Below are positions 1 through 11,388 of a stretch of DNA of 64,000 nt, in pieces. The stretch comes from Desmospora profundinema. GTDB lineage: Bacteria > Bacillota > Bacilli > Thermoactinomycetales > DSM-45169. The translations under genes were made by a program, and so were the position numbers. Below the pieces are notes generated by a model. The model saw only the letters and a program-made list of their open reading frames with translations, did no database searches and was not told the DNA's origin. Location: contig NZ_JAVDQG010000003.1 of assembly GCF_031454155.1 (NCBI RefSeq), forward strand, positions 186,001 through 250,000. The letters are read 5' to 3'. The number at the start of each line of letters is the position of its first letter. The stretch's first letter is position 1.

Positions 1-1
1 T

Positions 2-361
2 AAGAAACAAGGATTTCAGCTGATTTCGGACGGGACTGACAACCACTTGCTGCTGATCGATGTGCGGAATTTCGGGCTGACCGGGAAAACGGCGGAAGCT
101 CTGCTGGATGACGCCGGGATTACCGCCAATAAAAACGCCATTCCCTTTGATCCGGAGAGTCCTTTTGTCACCAGCGGCATCCGCATCGGAACCGCGGCCG
201 TCACCTCCCGCGGCATGGGGTTGGACGCGATGGAGGAGATCGCCTCGATCATGGCTCAGGTGCTGAAAAACCCGGAGGATGAACATGCCCAGCAAGAAGC
301 GCGCCAACGGGTGGCTGCCTTGACTGCCGCCTATCCGCTCTATCCGGATCTGGAAGTGTAA
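2..361 (+). CDS. glyA: Serine hydroxymethyltransferase, C-terminal part (5' truncated by window edge)
   Basis: The reading frame is open from base 2 and gives the last 119 residues of a PLP-dependent serine hydroxymethyltransferase, which interconverts serine and glycine while loading one-carbon units on tetrahydrofolate. The signature is the [17 protein letters not shown] stretch followed by [18 protein letters not shown], which is the conserved C-terminal substrate and folate region of GlyA. The upstream half, including the PLP lysine, lies outside the window. Placement directly upstream of upp matches the Bacillus glyA-upp order. A methionine-like TTG at 47 is internal and not a start. Confidence 0.95.
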   Translation, partial: KKQGFQLISDGTDNHLLLIDVRNFGLTGKTAEALLDDAGITANKNAIPFDPESPFVTSGIRIGTAAVTSRGMGLDAMEEIASIMAQVLKNPEDEHAQQEARQRVAALTAAYPLYPDLEV

Positions 362-522
362 GGAACAGGGAAGGAAAAGTCTTTGTTTACGTAAGGGATA
401 AGGTGGTTAAAGCACTTTAATATAATTAAGCTTTGGTTATTACTTTAAGTCCTCTCATGATGTCAGTGTAAATAGTCTATCTAAAATAGGCTATAGCGCT
501 GAGTAATCAGAGGGGATTTTTT

Positions 523-585
523 ATGAAATTGAAACATGCGATATTTAAATATTATAATGTTATAAATAAATTGTTGTTAATTTGA
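523..585 (+). CDS. Possible 20-residue peptide ORF
   Basis: A short reading frame (MKLKHAIFKYYNVINKLLLI) starts with ATG behind an AGAGGGG ribosome-binding-like run at a plausible spacing. It lies in the AT-rich leader between glyA and the orphan secreted protein, and its 3' end overlaps the putative promoter of that gene. The peptide is cationic and hydrophobic. It could be a leader peptide, a small membrane or toxin-like peptide, or chance. No family is recognised. Confidence 0.25.
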   Translation: MKLKHAIFKYYNVINKLLLI

Positions 586-602
586 GAAAAGTCTTATATA
601 AT
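574..602 (+). promoter_or_regulatory. Putative sigma-A promoter of the orphan secreted protein
   Basis: TTGTTA (574-579) and TATAAT (597-602) are separated by 17 bp, a near-consensus vegetative promoter about 45 bp upstream of the preferred start at 647. Confidence 0.5.
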
Positions 603-646
603 GCGAGTTGTATATAAATACTTATAAAACCAAAAAGGAGTGTTTT

Positions 647-1048
647 ATGATGAAACTGTCAATGGAAAGTAAACAGATTCCGGTCATTGTTTGTTTAATG
701 GCAGCGGTCGTGATGTCTGTAATTTTGCTTCCTACAAGTGCATTTGCAGCAAGTCATAGTTACGACGCAAAATTTGAACGTAGGATTTATATCGGTGGCG
801 GGACAGGAAAATACTTTAATACCAATAACTTGTCAATGTCGTATAATAACAAATCTAACAAAACAATACGTATTCTGGTTCATGATCACACAAAACGAAT
901 ACCAGTAAGGGTATATGAAGGTTATATTTGCGGCAAATGTACAGGAGCTAGAGCGTTAGTTAGTAATCGCCAAGGAAAGTATAAAATAGCCCTTTACAAT
1001 CATAGTCGTTCCGGTACCGCTCATGTCACCGGAAAAGTTAATTACTAA
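647..1048 (+). CDS. Orphan small secreted cationic protein
   Basis: The start is ATG 647 (or the adjacent ATG 650), because AAAAAGGAG lies 5-6 bases upstream; an in-frame TTG at 608 lacks such a site. The 133-residue product has a lysine-containing N-terminus, a hydrophobic core and an AFA-A signal peptidase site near residue 33. This predicts an exported mature protein of about 98 residues, rich in Lys, Arg, Asn, Tyr and Gly, with only two cysteines in a CGKC pair. No known domain is recognised. The coding sequence and its flanks are clearly more AT-rich than the neighbours, and the gene interrupts the conserved glyA-upp pair, suggesting horizontal acquisition. A bacteriocin-like or wall-associated role is possible but unproven. 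Confidence 0.7.
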   Translation: MMKLSMESKQIPVIVCLMAAVVMSVILLPTSAFAASHSYDAKFERRIYIGGGTGKYFNTNNLSMSYNNKSNKTIRILVHDHTKRIPVRVYEGYICGKCTGARALVSNRQGKYKIALYNHSRSGTAHVTGKVNY

Positions 1049-1103
1049 AGTCTGATTTGAGTTTAAGCTGATATATGTTATTTATCGTGCCGAGTTGAAT
1101 CAG

Positions 1104-1134
1104 ACCGCTTTCTCCTGAAGGGGAAGGCGGTTTT
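1104..1134 (+). terminator. Rho-independent terminator after the orphan secreted protein
   Basis: An ACCGCTTTCTCC / GGGGAAGGCGGT stem with a short loop is followed by TTTTG. It separates the orphan gene from upp. Confidence 0.7.
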
Positions 1135-1236
1135 GTTATGAGCATCGGCTTTATGCGCATAGTATTCCATTCTTGGAACTGGTAGAATATTCATGGGCTT
1201 GTGGATGGATCCTTTGATCTTGCCTTTTTATCTTAG

Positions 1237-1908
<672 letters not shown>

Positions 1909-1931
1909 TAGGTTTATCACCCATTTTGACC

Positions 1932-2129
1932 TAGGGTCTGTCTGGTTATTCAATCCTTCGTGAGTAGAAGGGAGGGTTGGTATGGCTTTTGGTTCGCCTT
2001 TGCACTCACAGAGCACAAGTCTCGCCTGGTTCACTTCGTTCCCGGTCTCGCTATGCGCTTTTTGCAACGAAACGAAGACAGCCATACCGACCCGGGATCT
2101 CGTGCTATGGATTGTTCAGACACGCCCTA
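1932..2129 (+). repeat. MITE-like dispersed repeat, copy A (one internal module)
   Basis: A 198 bp element begins TAGGGTCTGTCTGGTTATTC and ends TTCAGACACGCCCTA; the ends are imperfect inverted repeats with TA at both borders. Inside, GGTTGGTATGGCT and AGCCATACCGACC form a second inverted pair, so the single strand can fold into a long hairpin. Between them lies one 53 bp module starting ACTCACAGAGCACAAG. Clear relatives occur near 14.9, 31.0 and 63.3 kb. Open frames inside it (ARLVLCECKG-type peptides) are by-products of the repeat. No transposase is present. Confidence 0.85.
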
Positions 2130-2179
2130 AGGCGGTTCAGAAATGAAATAGAATACAAGGGACAGGGGAGTCGTGAGGA

Positions 2180-3319
2180 TTGGAGCGCATTCATATAGCC
2201 GCCATCTTCGGCACCCGTCCGGAAGCCATCAAGATGGCCCCGTTGATCCGGCATTTGCGACAGCGGAGCGCATTTGATGTGACGGTATGTGTGACGGGGC
2301 AGCACCGGGAGATGCTGGATCAGGTTTTGCAGCTGTTTTCGATTCAGCCGGACGTAGATCTGGATGTGATGTCACAAGGGCAGGGGTTGGCCGGAATTAC
2401 GGCACGGGTATTGGAAGGGTTGGAACCGTTTTTTTCTCGAAAGCGTCCCAACTTGGTATTGGTACATGGGGATACGGCCACCACGTTTGCCGCCAGCCTG
2501 GCGGCGTATTACTGCCGCATCCCGGTAGGCCATGTGGAAGCCGGGCTTCGTACGGGAAACAAATACGCTCCTTTTCCGGAAGAGATGAACCGGTGTCTGA
2601 CGGGGATCTTGGCTGATCTGCATTTTGCGCCGACCCGGCGGGCCGCCGATCATCTGCTGAAGGAAGGAAAACCGGAGGATTCGGTGTTTATTACTGGAAA
2701 CACCGTGATTGATGCGATGCAGACAACCGTCCGAGAGAATTTTTCCCATCCAGTATTGGAGAAGATAAAGGAGAAACGGATCATTATGGTTACCGCCCAC
2801 CGGCGGGAAAACTGGGGTGAACCCATGATTCGCATGTTTCGGGCGATCCGGCGTCTGCTGGACCGGCATGCGGATACGGCGGCGGTCTTTCCCGTTCATT
2901 TGAACCCTGCCGTCCAGGAAACAGCCCGATATTGTCTGGGGGATCATAAGCGGGTTCATTTGATCCCGCCGTTGGAGGTGGATTCCTTTCACAACTTTAT
3001 CGCTCGCAGTCATTTGATTTTCACCGATTCCGGTGGTGTACAGGAAGAAGCCCCCTCCTTGGGCGTCCCGGTGCTGGTTATGCGCGAGACGACAGAGCGG
3101 CCGGAAGGAGTGGAGGCGGGAACGCTGCGGTTGGTGGGAACCGATGAGAATCGATTGTATGAAGTGGGGGACCGATTACTGCGGGAGAAGCGAGAATATG
3201 AACAAATGGCCCGTGCGGCCAACCCCTATGGAGACGGACGGGCATCCACCCGGATTGCCGATGCCATTTTATACTATTTTGGAAGAATTCCACACCCGCC
3301 CGTTCCTTTCAAATTGTGA
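2180..3319 (+). CDS. wecB: UDP-N-acetylglucosamine 2-epimerase (non-hydrolysing), first copy
   Basis: Cytosolic enzyme interconverting UDP-GlcNAc and UDP-ManNAc, a precursor for wall polymers. The 379-residue protein begins with the typical IAAIFGTRPEAIKMAPL and carries GHVEAGLRTG, the PEEMNR catalytic region and the TDSGGVQEEAPSLGVPVL sugar-nucleotide motif near residue 285. It starts at TTG 2180 behind GTGAGG; no better in-frame start is seen. It sits between upp and the ATP synthase operon, as in several Bacillales. A second, divergent epimerase lies at 31.2 kb in the polysaccharide locus; this copy looks like the housekeeping MnaA type. Confidence 0.93.
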   Translation: MERIHIAAIFGTRPEAIKMAPLIRHLRQRSAFDVTVCVTGQHREMLDQVLQLFSIQPDVDLDVMSQGQGLAGITARVLEGLEPFFSRKRPNLVLVHGDTATTFAASLAAYYCRIPVGHVEAGLRTGNKYAPFPEEMNRCLTGILADLHFAPTRRAADHLLKEGKPEDSVFITGNTVIDAMQTTVRENFSHPVLEKIKEKRIIMVTAHRRENWGEPMIRMFRAIRRLLDRHADTAAVFPVHLNPAVQETARYCLGDHKRVHLIPPLEVDSFHNFIARSHLIFTDSGGVQEEAPSLGVPVLVMRETTERPEGVEAGTLRLVGTDENRLYEVGDRLLREKREYEQMARAANPYGDGRASTRIADAILYYFGRIPHPPVPFKL

Positions 3320-3350
3320 CGAATCGTTCATAATCATGGCTGCGTAAGCG

Positions 3351-3380
3351 TTGACAAGGGCGGGAATGCTCCGGTAGTAT
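3351..3380 (+). promoter_or_regulatory. Putative promoter of the ATP synthase operon
   Basis: A perfect TTGACA (3351-3356) and TAGTAT (3375-3380) are separated by 18 bp in the gap before the first atp reading frame. Confidence 0.6.
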
Positions 3381-3474
3381 GAAACGGGGAAAGATCCAGT
3401 GTCATCAACCTTTTGAAAAAACCGCCGGATCGTGATTTGATTGCCCTGCCGATTTTTCTTCGGAGGTGGGGATT

Positions 3475-3693
3475 GTGAAAAAAAACACAGACAATCCCTG
3501 GCGGTTGATGGGATTGATCGGCACCCTCGGCCTGGAGATCCTGTTGTTCGCTTTCCTGGGCATTTGGATCGGAAAGGCGCTGGACGAGCGATGGGGCACC
3601 GAGCCAGCGATGTTGCTGACGGGGATCGGCTCCGGGTTGGTATTGGGATTCCTCAGCGTCATCTATACGATTATTGTGTACTTAAAGGAATGA
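3475..3693 (+). CDS. AtpZ/AtpI-family small membrane protein of the F1Fo ATPase operon
   Basis: A 72-residue protein with two transmembrane segments (about residues 13-32 and 42-66), in the DUF-type AtpZ/AtpI family found first in many Bacillales atp operons. Relatives are implicated in divalent cation handling or c-ring assembly. GTG 3475 is preferred because CGGAGG ends 8 bases upstream; an in-frame GTG at 3466 overlaps that site. The stop is five bases before the next gene, so the two are co-transcribed. Confidence 0.8.
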   Translation: MKKNTDNPWRLMGLIGTLGLEILLFAFLGIWIGKALDERWGTEPAMLLTGIGSGLVLGFLSVIYTIIVYLKE

Positions 3694-3697
3694 GCGC

Positions 3698-4090
3698 ATG
3701 GACACCTCCCACCCGGTACACCGCCAGATGGTCAGGCTGAACCTCACACTCCTTTCCGCCTTGGCCATCCTCTGGTACCTCACGCCTTTAAAACCCCTTT
3801 TTGCGGGGTTGATACTGGGTATTGCGGCCAGTTTCTACTTCACCCTCACATTGTCCCGCCGGCTTCGCATGATGCGTGAACTGGTTGAACACCGTTCCAA
3901 ACGGCGCATCGGTTCCGGATTCGCTTTCCGGCTGCTGATGACCGGTGTGCTCGTACTCGTGATCGCCCGGTTTCCCCATCATTTCAACATTCTCGCATTT
4001 CTACTCGGACTTCCGGTCGGCACGGTCATACTCGCCGGTTTGATGTGGCGGGACGACAGCAAGAACAAGATTTCAGGCGGAAAGGAGTGA
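3698..4090 (+). CDS. atpI: ATP synthase protein I
   Basis: A 130-residue hydrophobic protein with about four transmembrane helices separated by a basic cytoplasmic loop (SRRLRMMRELVEHRSKRR). Its length, topology and position immediately upstream of atpB identify AtpI, an accessory factor for assembly of the c-ring. It follows the AtpZ-like gene by 4 bp and precedes atpB by 10 bp. Confidence 0.85.
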   Translation: MDTSHPVHRQMVRLNLTLLSALAILWYLTPLKPLFAGLILGIAASFYFTLTLSRRLRMMRELVEHRSKRRIGSGFAFRLLMTGVLVLVIARFPHHFNILAFLLGLPVGTVILAGLMWRDDSKNKISGGKE

Positions 4091-4100
4091 GAGAGAGTAA

Positions 4101-4829
4101 ATGGAAAAGACGCCCAAGTTCTCCATTGATGTATTGGGCTTCCCCCTCGTTTTCGATTTAACCGTGATGATCTCCACCATGTTCACCTGCATCGTCGTGT
4201 TCCTGTTTATGATGTTGGCGACACGTGGCCGTAATATGCGGCGACCGACCGGCATGCAGAACGTGATGGAACTCTTGATCGAGTTTATGCGGAACACGGT
4301 TCGCCAGAGCTTTGACAACCGGACAGCGGAGAAGTTCATGGGCTTTGTCGTTTCGCTGTTTTTGTTCATCTTCTTTGCGAACCAATTGGGTGTCATTATG
4401 ATGGCGACGGGCTACGTGAATCAGGACATACCAGCCCTGGGTGTCACGTCGACGGACCACCTTTCATTCTTTAAATCACCGACGGCTGACTTTAACGTGC
4501 CGGTGGTCATGGCGCTGGCGATCACGTTGTTCGCCCATTTCATCGGAATTACACGACATCCGGGGGCTTATTTTAAAGCCTATATCAATCCGATGCATAT
4601 CGTTGAGGAGATTACCAAGCCGTTGACGCACGCCATGCGTCTATGGGCCAACATCTTCGCCGGTGAGATCCTGATCACGATCCTGATCAAACTGGGCGGG
4701 CCGTTGACTACCGGAGCTCCGCTGTTGGTGTGGTTGGGCTACTCCGTCTTTATCGGGGCGGTACAAGCCTATGTGTTTACCATTTTGGCCACGATCTACA
4801 TCTCTCAAAAATACACTCCGCAACATTGA
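4101..4829 (+). CDS. atpB: ATP synthase Fo subunit a
   Basis: Membrane stator subunit that forms the proton half-channels against the c-ring. The 242-residue protein has five to six transmembrane helices. The essential arginine lies in MRLWANIFAGEIL (Arg180), and a second conserved region is the PMHIVEEITKPLTHAMRL helix. A GGCGGAAAGGAG site lies about 10 bases upstream of ATG 4101. Order a-c-b-delta-alpha-gamma-beta-epsilon follows without interruption. Confidence 0.96.
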   Translation: MEKTPKFSIDVLGFPLVFDLTVMISTMFTCIVVFLFMMLATRGRNMRRPTGMQNVMELLIEFMRNTVRQSFDNRTAEKFMGFVVSLFLFIFFANQLGVIMMATGYVNQDIPALGVTSTDHLSFFKSPTADFNVPVVMALAITLFAHFIGITRHPGAYFKAYINPMHIVEEITKPLTHAMRLWANIFAGEILITILIKLGGPLTTGAPLLVWLGYSVFIGAVQAYVFTILATIYISQKYTPQH

Positions 4830-4845
4830 TAAGGAGGAATTGTAA

Positions 4846-5067
4846 ATGGAATTGTTGGGTATCTGCTTGATGTTGGGTTTTGCCGCTCTGGCCGGTGGTC
4901 TGGGCAACAGCTTTGTGGTGAGTCGTTTCTTGGACGGGTATGTGCGCCAGCCGGAAGCCGGCGGTCTGTTGGGCCGGATGCTGCTGGGGATCGCGTTGGT
5001 TGAGGCTGTGCCGATCATCGCTGTGGGTATCGGTCTGTTCCTGTTGGTACAGGGAGGACATTTCTAA
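4846..5067 (+). CDS. atpE: ATP synthase Fo subunit c
   Basis: A 73-residue helical hairpin forming the rotor ring. The ion-carrying carboxylate is Glu53 in LVEAVPII, and the polar loop is YVRQPEAGG. The absence of a Gln plus Ser/Thr ligand set next to the glutamate argues for proton rather than sodium coupling. The glycine-rich stretch of helix 1 reads AALAGGLGNS instead of the usual GALGAGIGNG, so some of the small glycines are replaced by Ala or Ser. AAGGAGG lies 10 bases upstream. A 105 bp gap containing a stem-loop follows. Confidence 0.95.
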   Translation: MELLGICLMLGFAALAGGLGNSFVVSRFLDGYVRQPEAGGLLGRMLLGIALVEAVPIIAVGIGLFLLVQGGHF

Positions 5068-5089
5068 TCAGGAGTAAGCAAAGCGGCAG

Positions 5090-5112
5090 GGCGGGGACCA
5101 TTCCTCCCCGCC
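5090..5112 (+). other. Intercistronic stem-loop between atpE and atpF
   Basis: GGCGGGGA pairs with TCCCCGCC across a 7-base loop, flanked by further partial pairing, and is not followed by a T-run. It is more likely an mRNA processing or stability element than a terminator, in a place where c subunit must be made in excess. Confidence 0.55.
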
Positions 5113-5172
5113 TTCCTTGCTGATCGGAACTTTTCATCCATCACGAATGCCGACTGAAGGGAGTGACCGGCC

Positions 5173-5658
5173 TTGAGTTTGGATTTTGGTACCATGCTGT
5201 TTCAATTGGGTGCCTTTCTGGTCCTGATGTTGCTGGTGTCCCGTTTTGCCCTTCGTCCCCTGATGAACACGATGGAGGAACGGCAAAACCACATTGAAAG
5301 CCAGATCTCCGAAGCGGAAAAGAACCGCGAGGAGGCGGAGAAGTTGGCCGCCGAGCATCGGGAAGCGTTAAAGCAAGCACGCCAGGAAGCGCAGGAGATC
5401 CTGGAGCGGGCAAAATCGCAAAAAGAGCGGGAAGCGGAAAAGATCATTCAAGACGCCCATGATCGGGCACAAAAAATGATCGAAGAAGCGACGGCTGAAA
5501 TCGGCCGTGAAAAGGAAAAAGCCTTAAACGACCTGCGGGCGCAAGTGGGCGGGTTGTCAGTGGCTCTTGCTTCCAAAATGATTGAAAAAGAGTTGGATGA
5601 GAAAGAGCACTCCCAGCTGATGGATCGCTATCTCAAACAGGTAGGCGAACTGCAATGA
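5173..5658 (+). CDS. atpF: ATP synthase Fo subunit b
   Basis: Peripheral stalk subunit: one N-terminal transmembrane helix (about residues 5-25) followed by a long charged coiled coil rich in Glu, Lys, Arg and Ala, 161 residues in all. It starts at TTG 5173 with GAAGGGAG upstream. Its last bases overlap the atpH start (ATGA), indicating translational coupling with subunit delta, its direct partner in the stator. Confidence 0.94.
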   Translation: MSLDFGTMLFQLGAFLVLMLLVSRFALRPLMNTMEERQNHIESQISEAEKNREEAEKLAAEHREALKQARQEAQEILERAKSQKEREAEKIIQDAHDRAQKMIEEATAEIGREKEKALNDLRAQVGGLSVALASKMIEKELDEKEHSQLMDRYLKQVGELQ

Positions 5659-6200
5659 GTATAAGCAGCGTTGCAAACCGTTACGCCAAAGCCCTGTTTG
5701 AAGCTGCCTCCGAAAACGGCGAATTGGAAACTGTGGAGCGCGAGGTCACTGCGGTGGCCGATGTGTTCCAAGGAAACGCCGACCTTTTGAAATGGCTGGA
5801 ACATCCGAAGGTGACTGTGGAAGAGAAAAAAAATCTCTTCGATAAACTGTTCCCGGATGTGTCCGCATTCACACGCAATCTTCTCCACCTACTGGTCGAC
5901 CGGGGACGGGAGTTGGAAGTGACCGGGATCGCGACCGCTTATAAACACCTGGCGATGGCGGAACGGGGTGTCGTCGAAGCGGAAGTGGTATCCGCCGCTC
6001 CGTTGACAGAGGCGGATCAAAAGGCGTTGGTTTCCGCTTTCGAAAAACGGATTGGAAAGACCATCCACATCCAAAACAACGTGGATTCCGATATTTTGGG
6101 CGGGGTTATTGTCAAAATCGGTGACCGCCTGTACGACGGAAGCTTAAAGACGAAACTGGAGCGCTTCCGGAAGAACGTGGCTGTATCCCGTTTGGGTTAA
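5655..6200 (+). CDS. atpH: ATP synthase F1 subunit delta
   Basis: A 181-residue soluble stator protein that joins the b dimer to the alpha3beta3 head. It starts with SISSVANRYAKALFEAA, the conserved OSCP/delta N-terminus, and has the C-terminal signature VDSDILGGVIVKIGDRLYDGS. The ATG overlaps the atpF stop by four bases. Confidence 0.95.
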   Translation: MSISSVANRYAKALFEAASENGELETVEREVTAVADVFQGNADLLKWLEHPKVTVEEKKNLFDKLFPDVSAFTRNLLHLLVDRGRELEVTGIATAYKHLAMAERGVVEAEVVSAAPLTEADQKALVSAFEKRIGKTIHIQNNVDSDILGGVIVKIGDRLYDGSLKTKLERFRKNVAVSRLG

Positions 6201-7751
<1,551 letters not shown>

Positions 7752-7770
7752 GGGGGTTTCAGAGCGGTTC

Positions 7771-7802
7771 GCACGGGAACGGTCATCGGCCGTTCCCGGT
7801 GC
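7771..7802 (+). other. Intercistronic stem-loop between atpA and atpG
   Basis: GCACGGGAACGG and CCGTTCCCGGTGC form a 12-13 bp GC-rich stem with a small loop, without a T-run. Its position just after the atpA stop suggests protection of upstream message or partial attenuation. Confidence 0.55.
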
Positions 7803-7828
7803 GGATGAGGAAAGGCGGTGAAGTGTGA

Positions 7829-8695
7829 ATGCAGAACATGCGGGATATCAAGCGGCGGATCGGATCGTTTAAGAACATGCGGCAAATCACCAAGGCGATG
7901 GAGATGGTGGCTGCTGCCAAACTGCGCCGGTCGCAGGAGGCGGCCGAATCTTCCCGGCCTTACGTGGAAAAGTTGCGTGAAGTGATCGGTTCTGTCGCGG
8001 GCGCTGCCCAGGATGTCAAGCACCCGATGCTGATCTCCCGGACCGTGAAGAAAACCGCCTATCTGGTGATCACATCGGATCGGGGGTTGGCAGGCGGGTT
8101 TAATACCAACTTGCTCCGCCATCTGGTGCGCACTTTGGACGAGCGTCATCAAAGCCGGGACGAGTACGGCATCTTCGTGGTAGGGCGCAAGGGACGGGAC
8201 TTTCTCAAACGGCGGAAATTCCCGATTATCGAAGAGGTGACCGGGTTGCCGGACAGCCCGGAATTCAGTGATATCAAGCGGATCGCCTCCCGGGCCGTCG
8301 AGCAGTACGCGGAGGAGACCTTCGACGAGTTGTATCTCGTTTACAACGAGTTTATCAATCCGGTTACCCAGCGTCCGGTAGAAAAACGCCTCTTGCCTCT
8401 AGCTGACCTGGAACAAGGGGAAAAATCCGCCGGCAACACCTTTTACGAATATGAACCTTCAGCGGAGGAAGTATTGTCCGTCTTGCTTCCCCGCTATGCG
8501 GAAACGTTGGTTTACAGTGCCCTGTTGGAATCCAAGGCCAGCGAGTTCGGGGCTCGGATGTCCGCGATGAGCAACGCTACCGACAATGCCAGCGATTTGA
8601 TCGATTCGTTGACGCTCCAGTACAACCGGGCCCGTCAAGCCTCGATCACCCAGGAACTGTCGGAAATCGTCGCCGGGGCCAATGCGTTAAATTGA
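7829..8695 (+). CDS. atpG: ATP synthase F1 subunit gamma
   Basis: Central rotor shaft, 288 residues. The N-terminus NMRDIKRRIGSFKNMRQITKAMEMVAAAKL is the conserved gamma signature helix, and the C-terminal helix ARMSAMSNATDNASDLI is also typical. ATG 7829 is preferred because the next residues match the family start and AAAGGCGGTGAAG precedes it. Confidence 0.96.
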   Translation: MQNMRDIKRRIGSFKNMRQITKAMEMVAAAKLRRSQEAAESSRPYVEKLREVIGSVAGAAQDVKHPMLISRTVKKTAYLVITSDRGLAGGFNTNLLRHLVRTLDERHQSRDEYGIFVVGRKGRDFLKRRKFPIIEEVTGLPDSPEFSDIKRIASRAVEQYAEETFDELYLVYNEFINPVTQRPVEKRLLPLADLEQGEKSAGNTFYEYEPSAEEVLSVLLPRYAETLVYSALLESKASEFGARMSAMSNATDNASDLIDSLTLQYNRARQASITQELSEIVAGANALN

Positions 8696-8705
8696 GCAGC
8701 CTGAA

Positions 8706-8746
8706 GAACCGGGAATCCAAAGTGAACGGATGACTTTGGATCGGTT
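8706..8746 (+). other. Intercistronic stem-loop between atpG and atpD
   Basis: GAACC...ATCCAAAGT pairs with ACTTTGGAT...GGTTC around a 9-base loop, again without a T-run, in the 78 bp gap upstream of atpD. Confidence 0.5.
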
Positions 8747-8761
8747 CGTATCAGCAGTTAA

Positions 8762-10183
<1,422 letters not shown>

Positions 10184-10201
10184 TCGAACGGGAAGGAGAG
10201 A

Positions 10202-10615
10202 ATGTCCATGGCAACCATGCAACTGGACATCGTGACCCCCGAACGGAAGGTGTACTCTGAACAGGTCGACATGGTCATCGCACGTGCCGCCGAAGGGGAT
10301 ATCGGGATTTTGCCTCACCATACGCCTTTTATCAGTCCGTTGAAAATTTCTGCGGTCAAGGTGAAAAAAGGCGAAGAGGAATTTCACGTAGCCGTCAGCG
10401 GCGGCTTCCTCGAAGTTCACGACAACCAAGTCACCCTGCTTGCAGAAACGGCAGAAATGCCGGGGGAGATCGATGTGAACCGGGCAAAAGAGGCCAAAAA
10501 GCGGGCGGAACAACGCTTGCAGAATCAAAAACAGGAAGACATTGACTTCAAACGGGCGCAATTGTCCTTACAACGGGCAATGATCCGCATCCGGGTCGGC
10601 GGGGACGGCGAGTGA
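10202..10615 (+). CDS. atpC: ATP synthase F1 subunit epsilon
   Basis: A 137-residue rotor subunit that regulates ATP hydrolysis. An N-terminal beta-sandwich domain (QLDIVTPERKVYSEQVDMVI, then EGDIGILPHHTPFISPLKI) is followed by a C-terminal two-helix domain (residues about 88-137). It is the last gene of the operon, 18 bp after atpD, and is followed by a terminator. Confidence 0.95.
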   Translation: MSMATMQLDIVTPERKVYSEQVDMVIARAAEGDIGILPHHTPFISPLKISAVKVKKGEEEFHVAVSGGFLEVHDNQVTLLAETAEMPGEIDVNRAKEAKKRAEQRLQNQKQEDIDFKRAQLSLQRAMIRIRVGGDGE

Positions 10616-10650
10616 TCCTTTCCCCGTTTTGGGGTCCGGTACAGAGACCG

Positions 10651-10685
10651 ACCACTCATCTACAGGATGGGTGGTTGTTTTTTTA
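10651..10685 (+). terminator. Terminator of the atp operon
   Basis: ACCACTCATC / GATGGGTGGT stem with a TACAG loop, followed by TTGTTTTTTTAC. Confidence 0.85.
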
Positions 10686-11013
10686 CTTTAACCCAACTTT
10701 CATTAGATAGCGGTGGATACGCCATTGGATGTAGTGAGGACCGCTTTCCTGTGGTACAATGAGGATGAAATAGGGATATTCATGCAGTCTATTAAAATGA
10801 AAACGCTATCATCGTGAAAATTTTCCGAACGGTCGCTCGATTTTCGGCTTTCGAAGAAGAAGGTTGTCTCGGGATAGTCGCTTTAGGAACGATTTGGTAT
10901 AATCGGAAAGTGGGACATCACGATTAAAATCTCATCCTTTCGTATGAACATCGATATCGGAAAACCCAGGTGAGACTGGTACGGGCAAGTGGACGGAGGC
11001 GGGGGGGACATCA
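10686..11013 (+). other. Noncoding gap between atpC and nuoA
   Basis: No gene is seen in this stretch of about 330 bp. It contains two extended -10 sequences, TGGTACAAT (10752-10760) and TGGTATAAT (10895-10903). Neither has a convincing -35. A GGAGGCGGGGGGG ribosome-binding region for nuoA lies at its 3' end. A long nuo leader is possible. Confidence 0.5.
10895..10903 (+). promoter_or_regulatory. Extended -10 promoter candidate for the nuo operon
   Basis: TGGTATAAT is a perfect extended -10 (TGn plus TATAAT) about 110 bp upstream of nuoA. The same form, TGGTACAAT, recurs at 10752 and upstream of fabZ. Confidence 0.45.
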
Positions 11014-11388
11014 ATGGACTATACAGAAAGTTATGTCACGATCGTCGTTTTTATCTTGCTGGGATTGGCATTGCCGGCGGTAGCGCTGACAGTGGGACGC
11101 TGGTTGCGGCCGCATCAGCCTTCGCCTGCCAAGACGATCTCGTATGAGAGCGGAGTCGATCCAACTGGTGGGGGATGGGTGCAGTACAATGTGCGCTACT
11201 ATCTGTTTGCGCTTCTTTTTGTCGTGTTTGATGTAGAAGCGGTTTTTCTCTATCCATGGGCGGTCGCCTATGACACCTTGCGTGCGGATATCGGCCTGTT
11301 TATCTTGGTGGAAATGCTGATCTTTGTCTTCTTTTTGCTCATCGGTCTCCTCTATGCATGGAAAAAGAAGGTGTTGGAATGGTCATGA
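11014..11388 (+). CDS. nuoA: NADH-quinone oxidoreductase subunit A
   Basis: A 124-residue membrane-arm subunit with three transmembrane helices (roughly residues 8-28, 66-88 and 94-116). The conserved loop [16 protein letters not shown] and the [13 protein letters not shown] segment identify NuoA. It is the first gene of a Bacillus-type operon that lacks nuoEFG. Its stop overlaps the beginning of nuoB. Confidence 0.95.
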   Translation: MDYTESYVTIVVFILLGLALPAVALTVGRWLRPHQPSPAKTISYESGVDPTGGGWVQYNVRYYLFALLFVVFDVEAVFLYPWAVAYDTLRADIGLFILVEMLIFVFFLLIGLLYAWKKKVLEWS

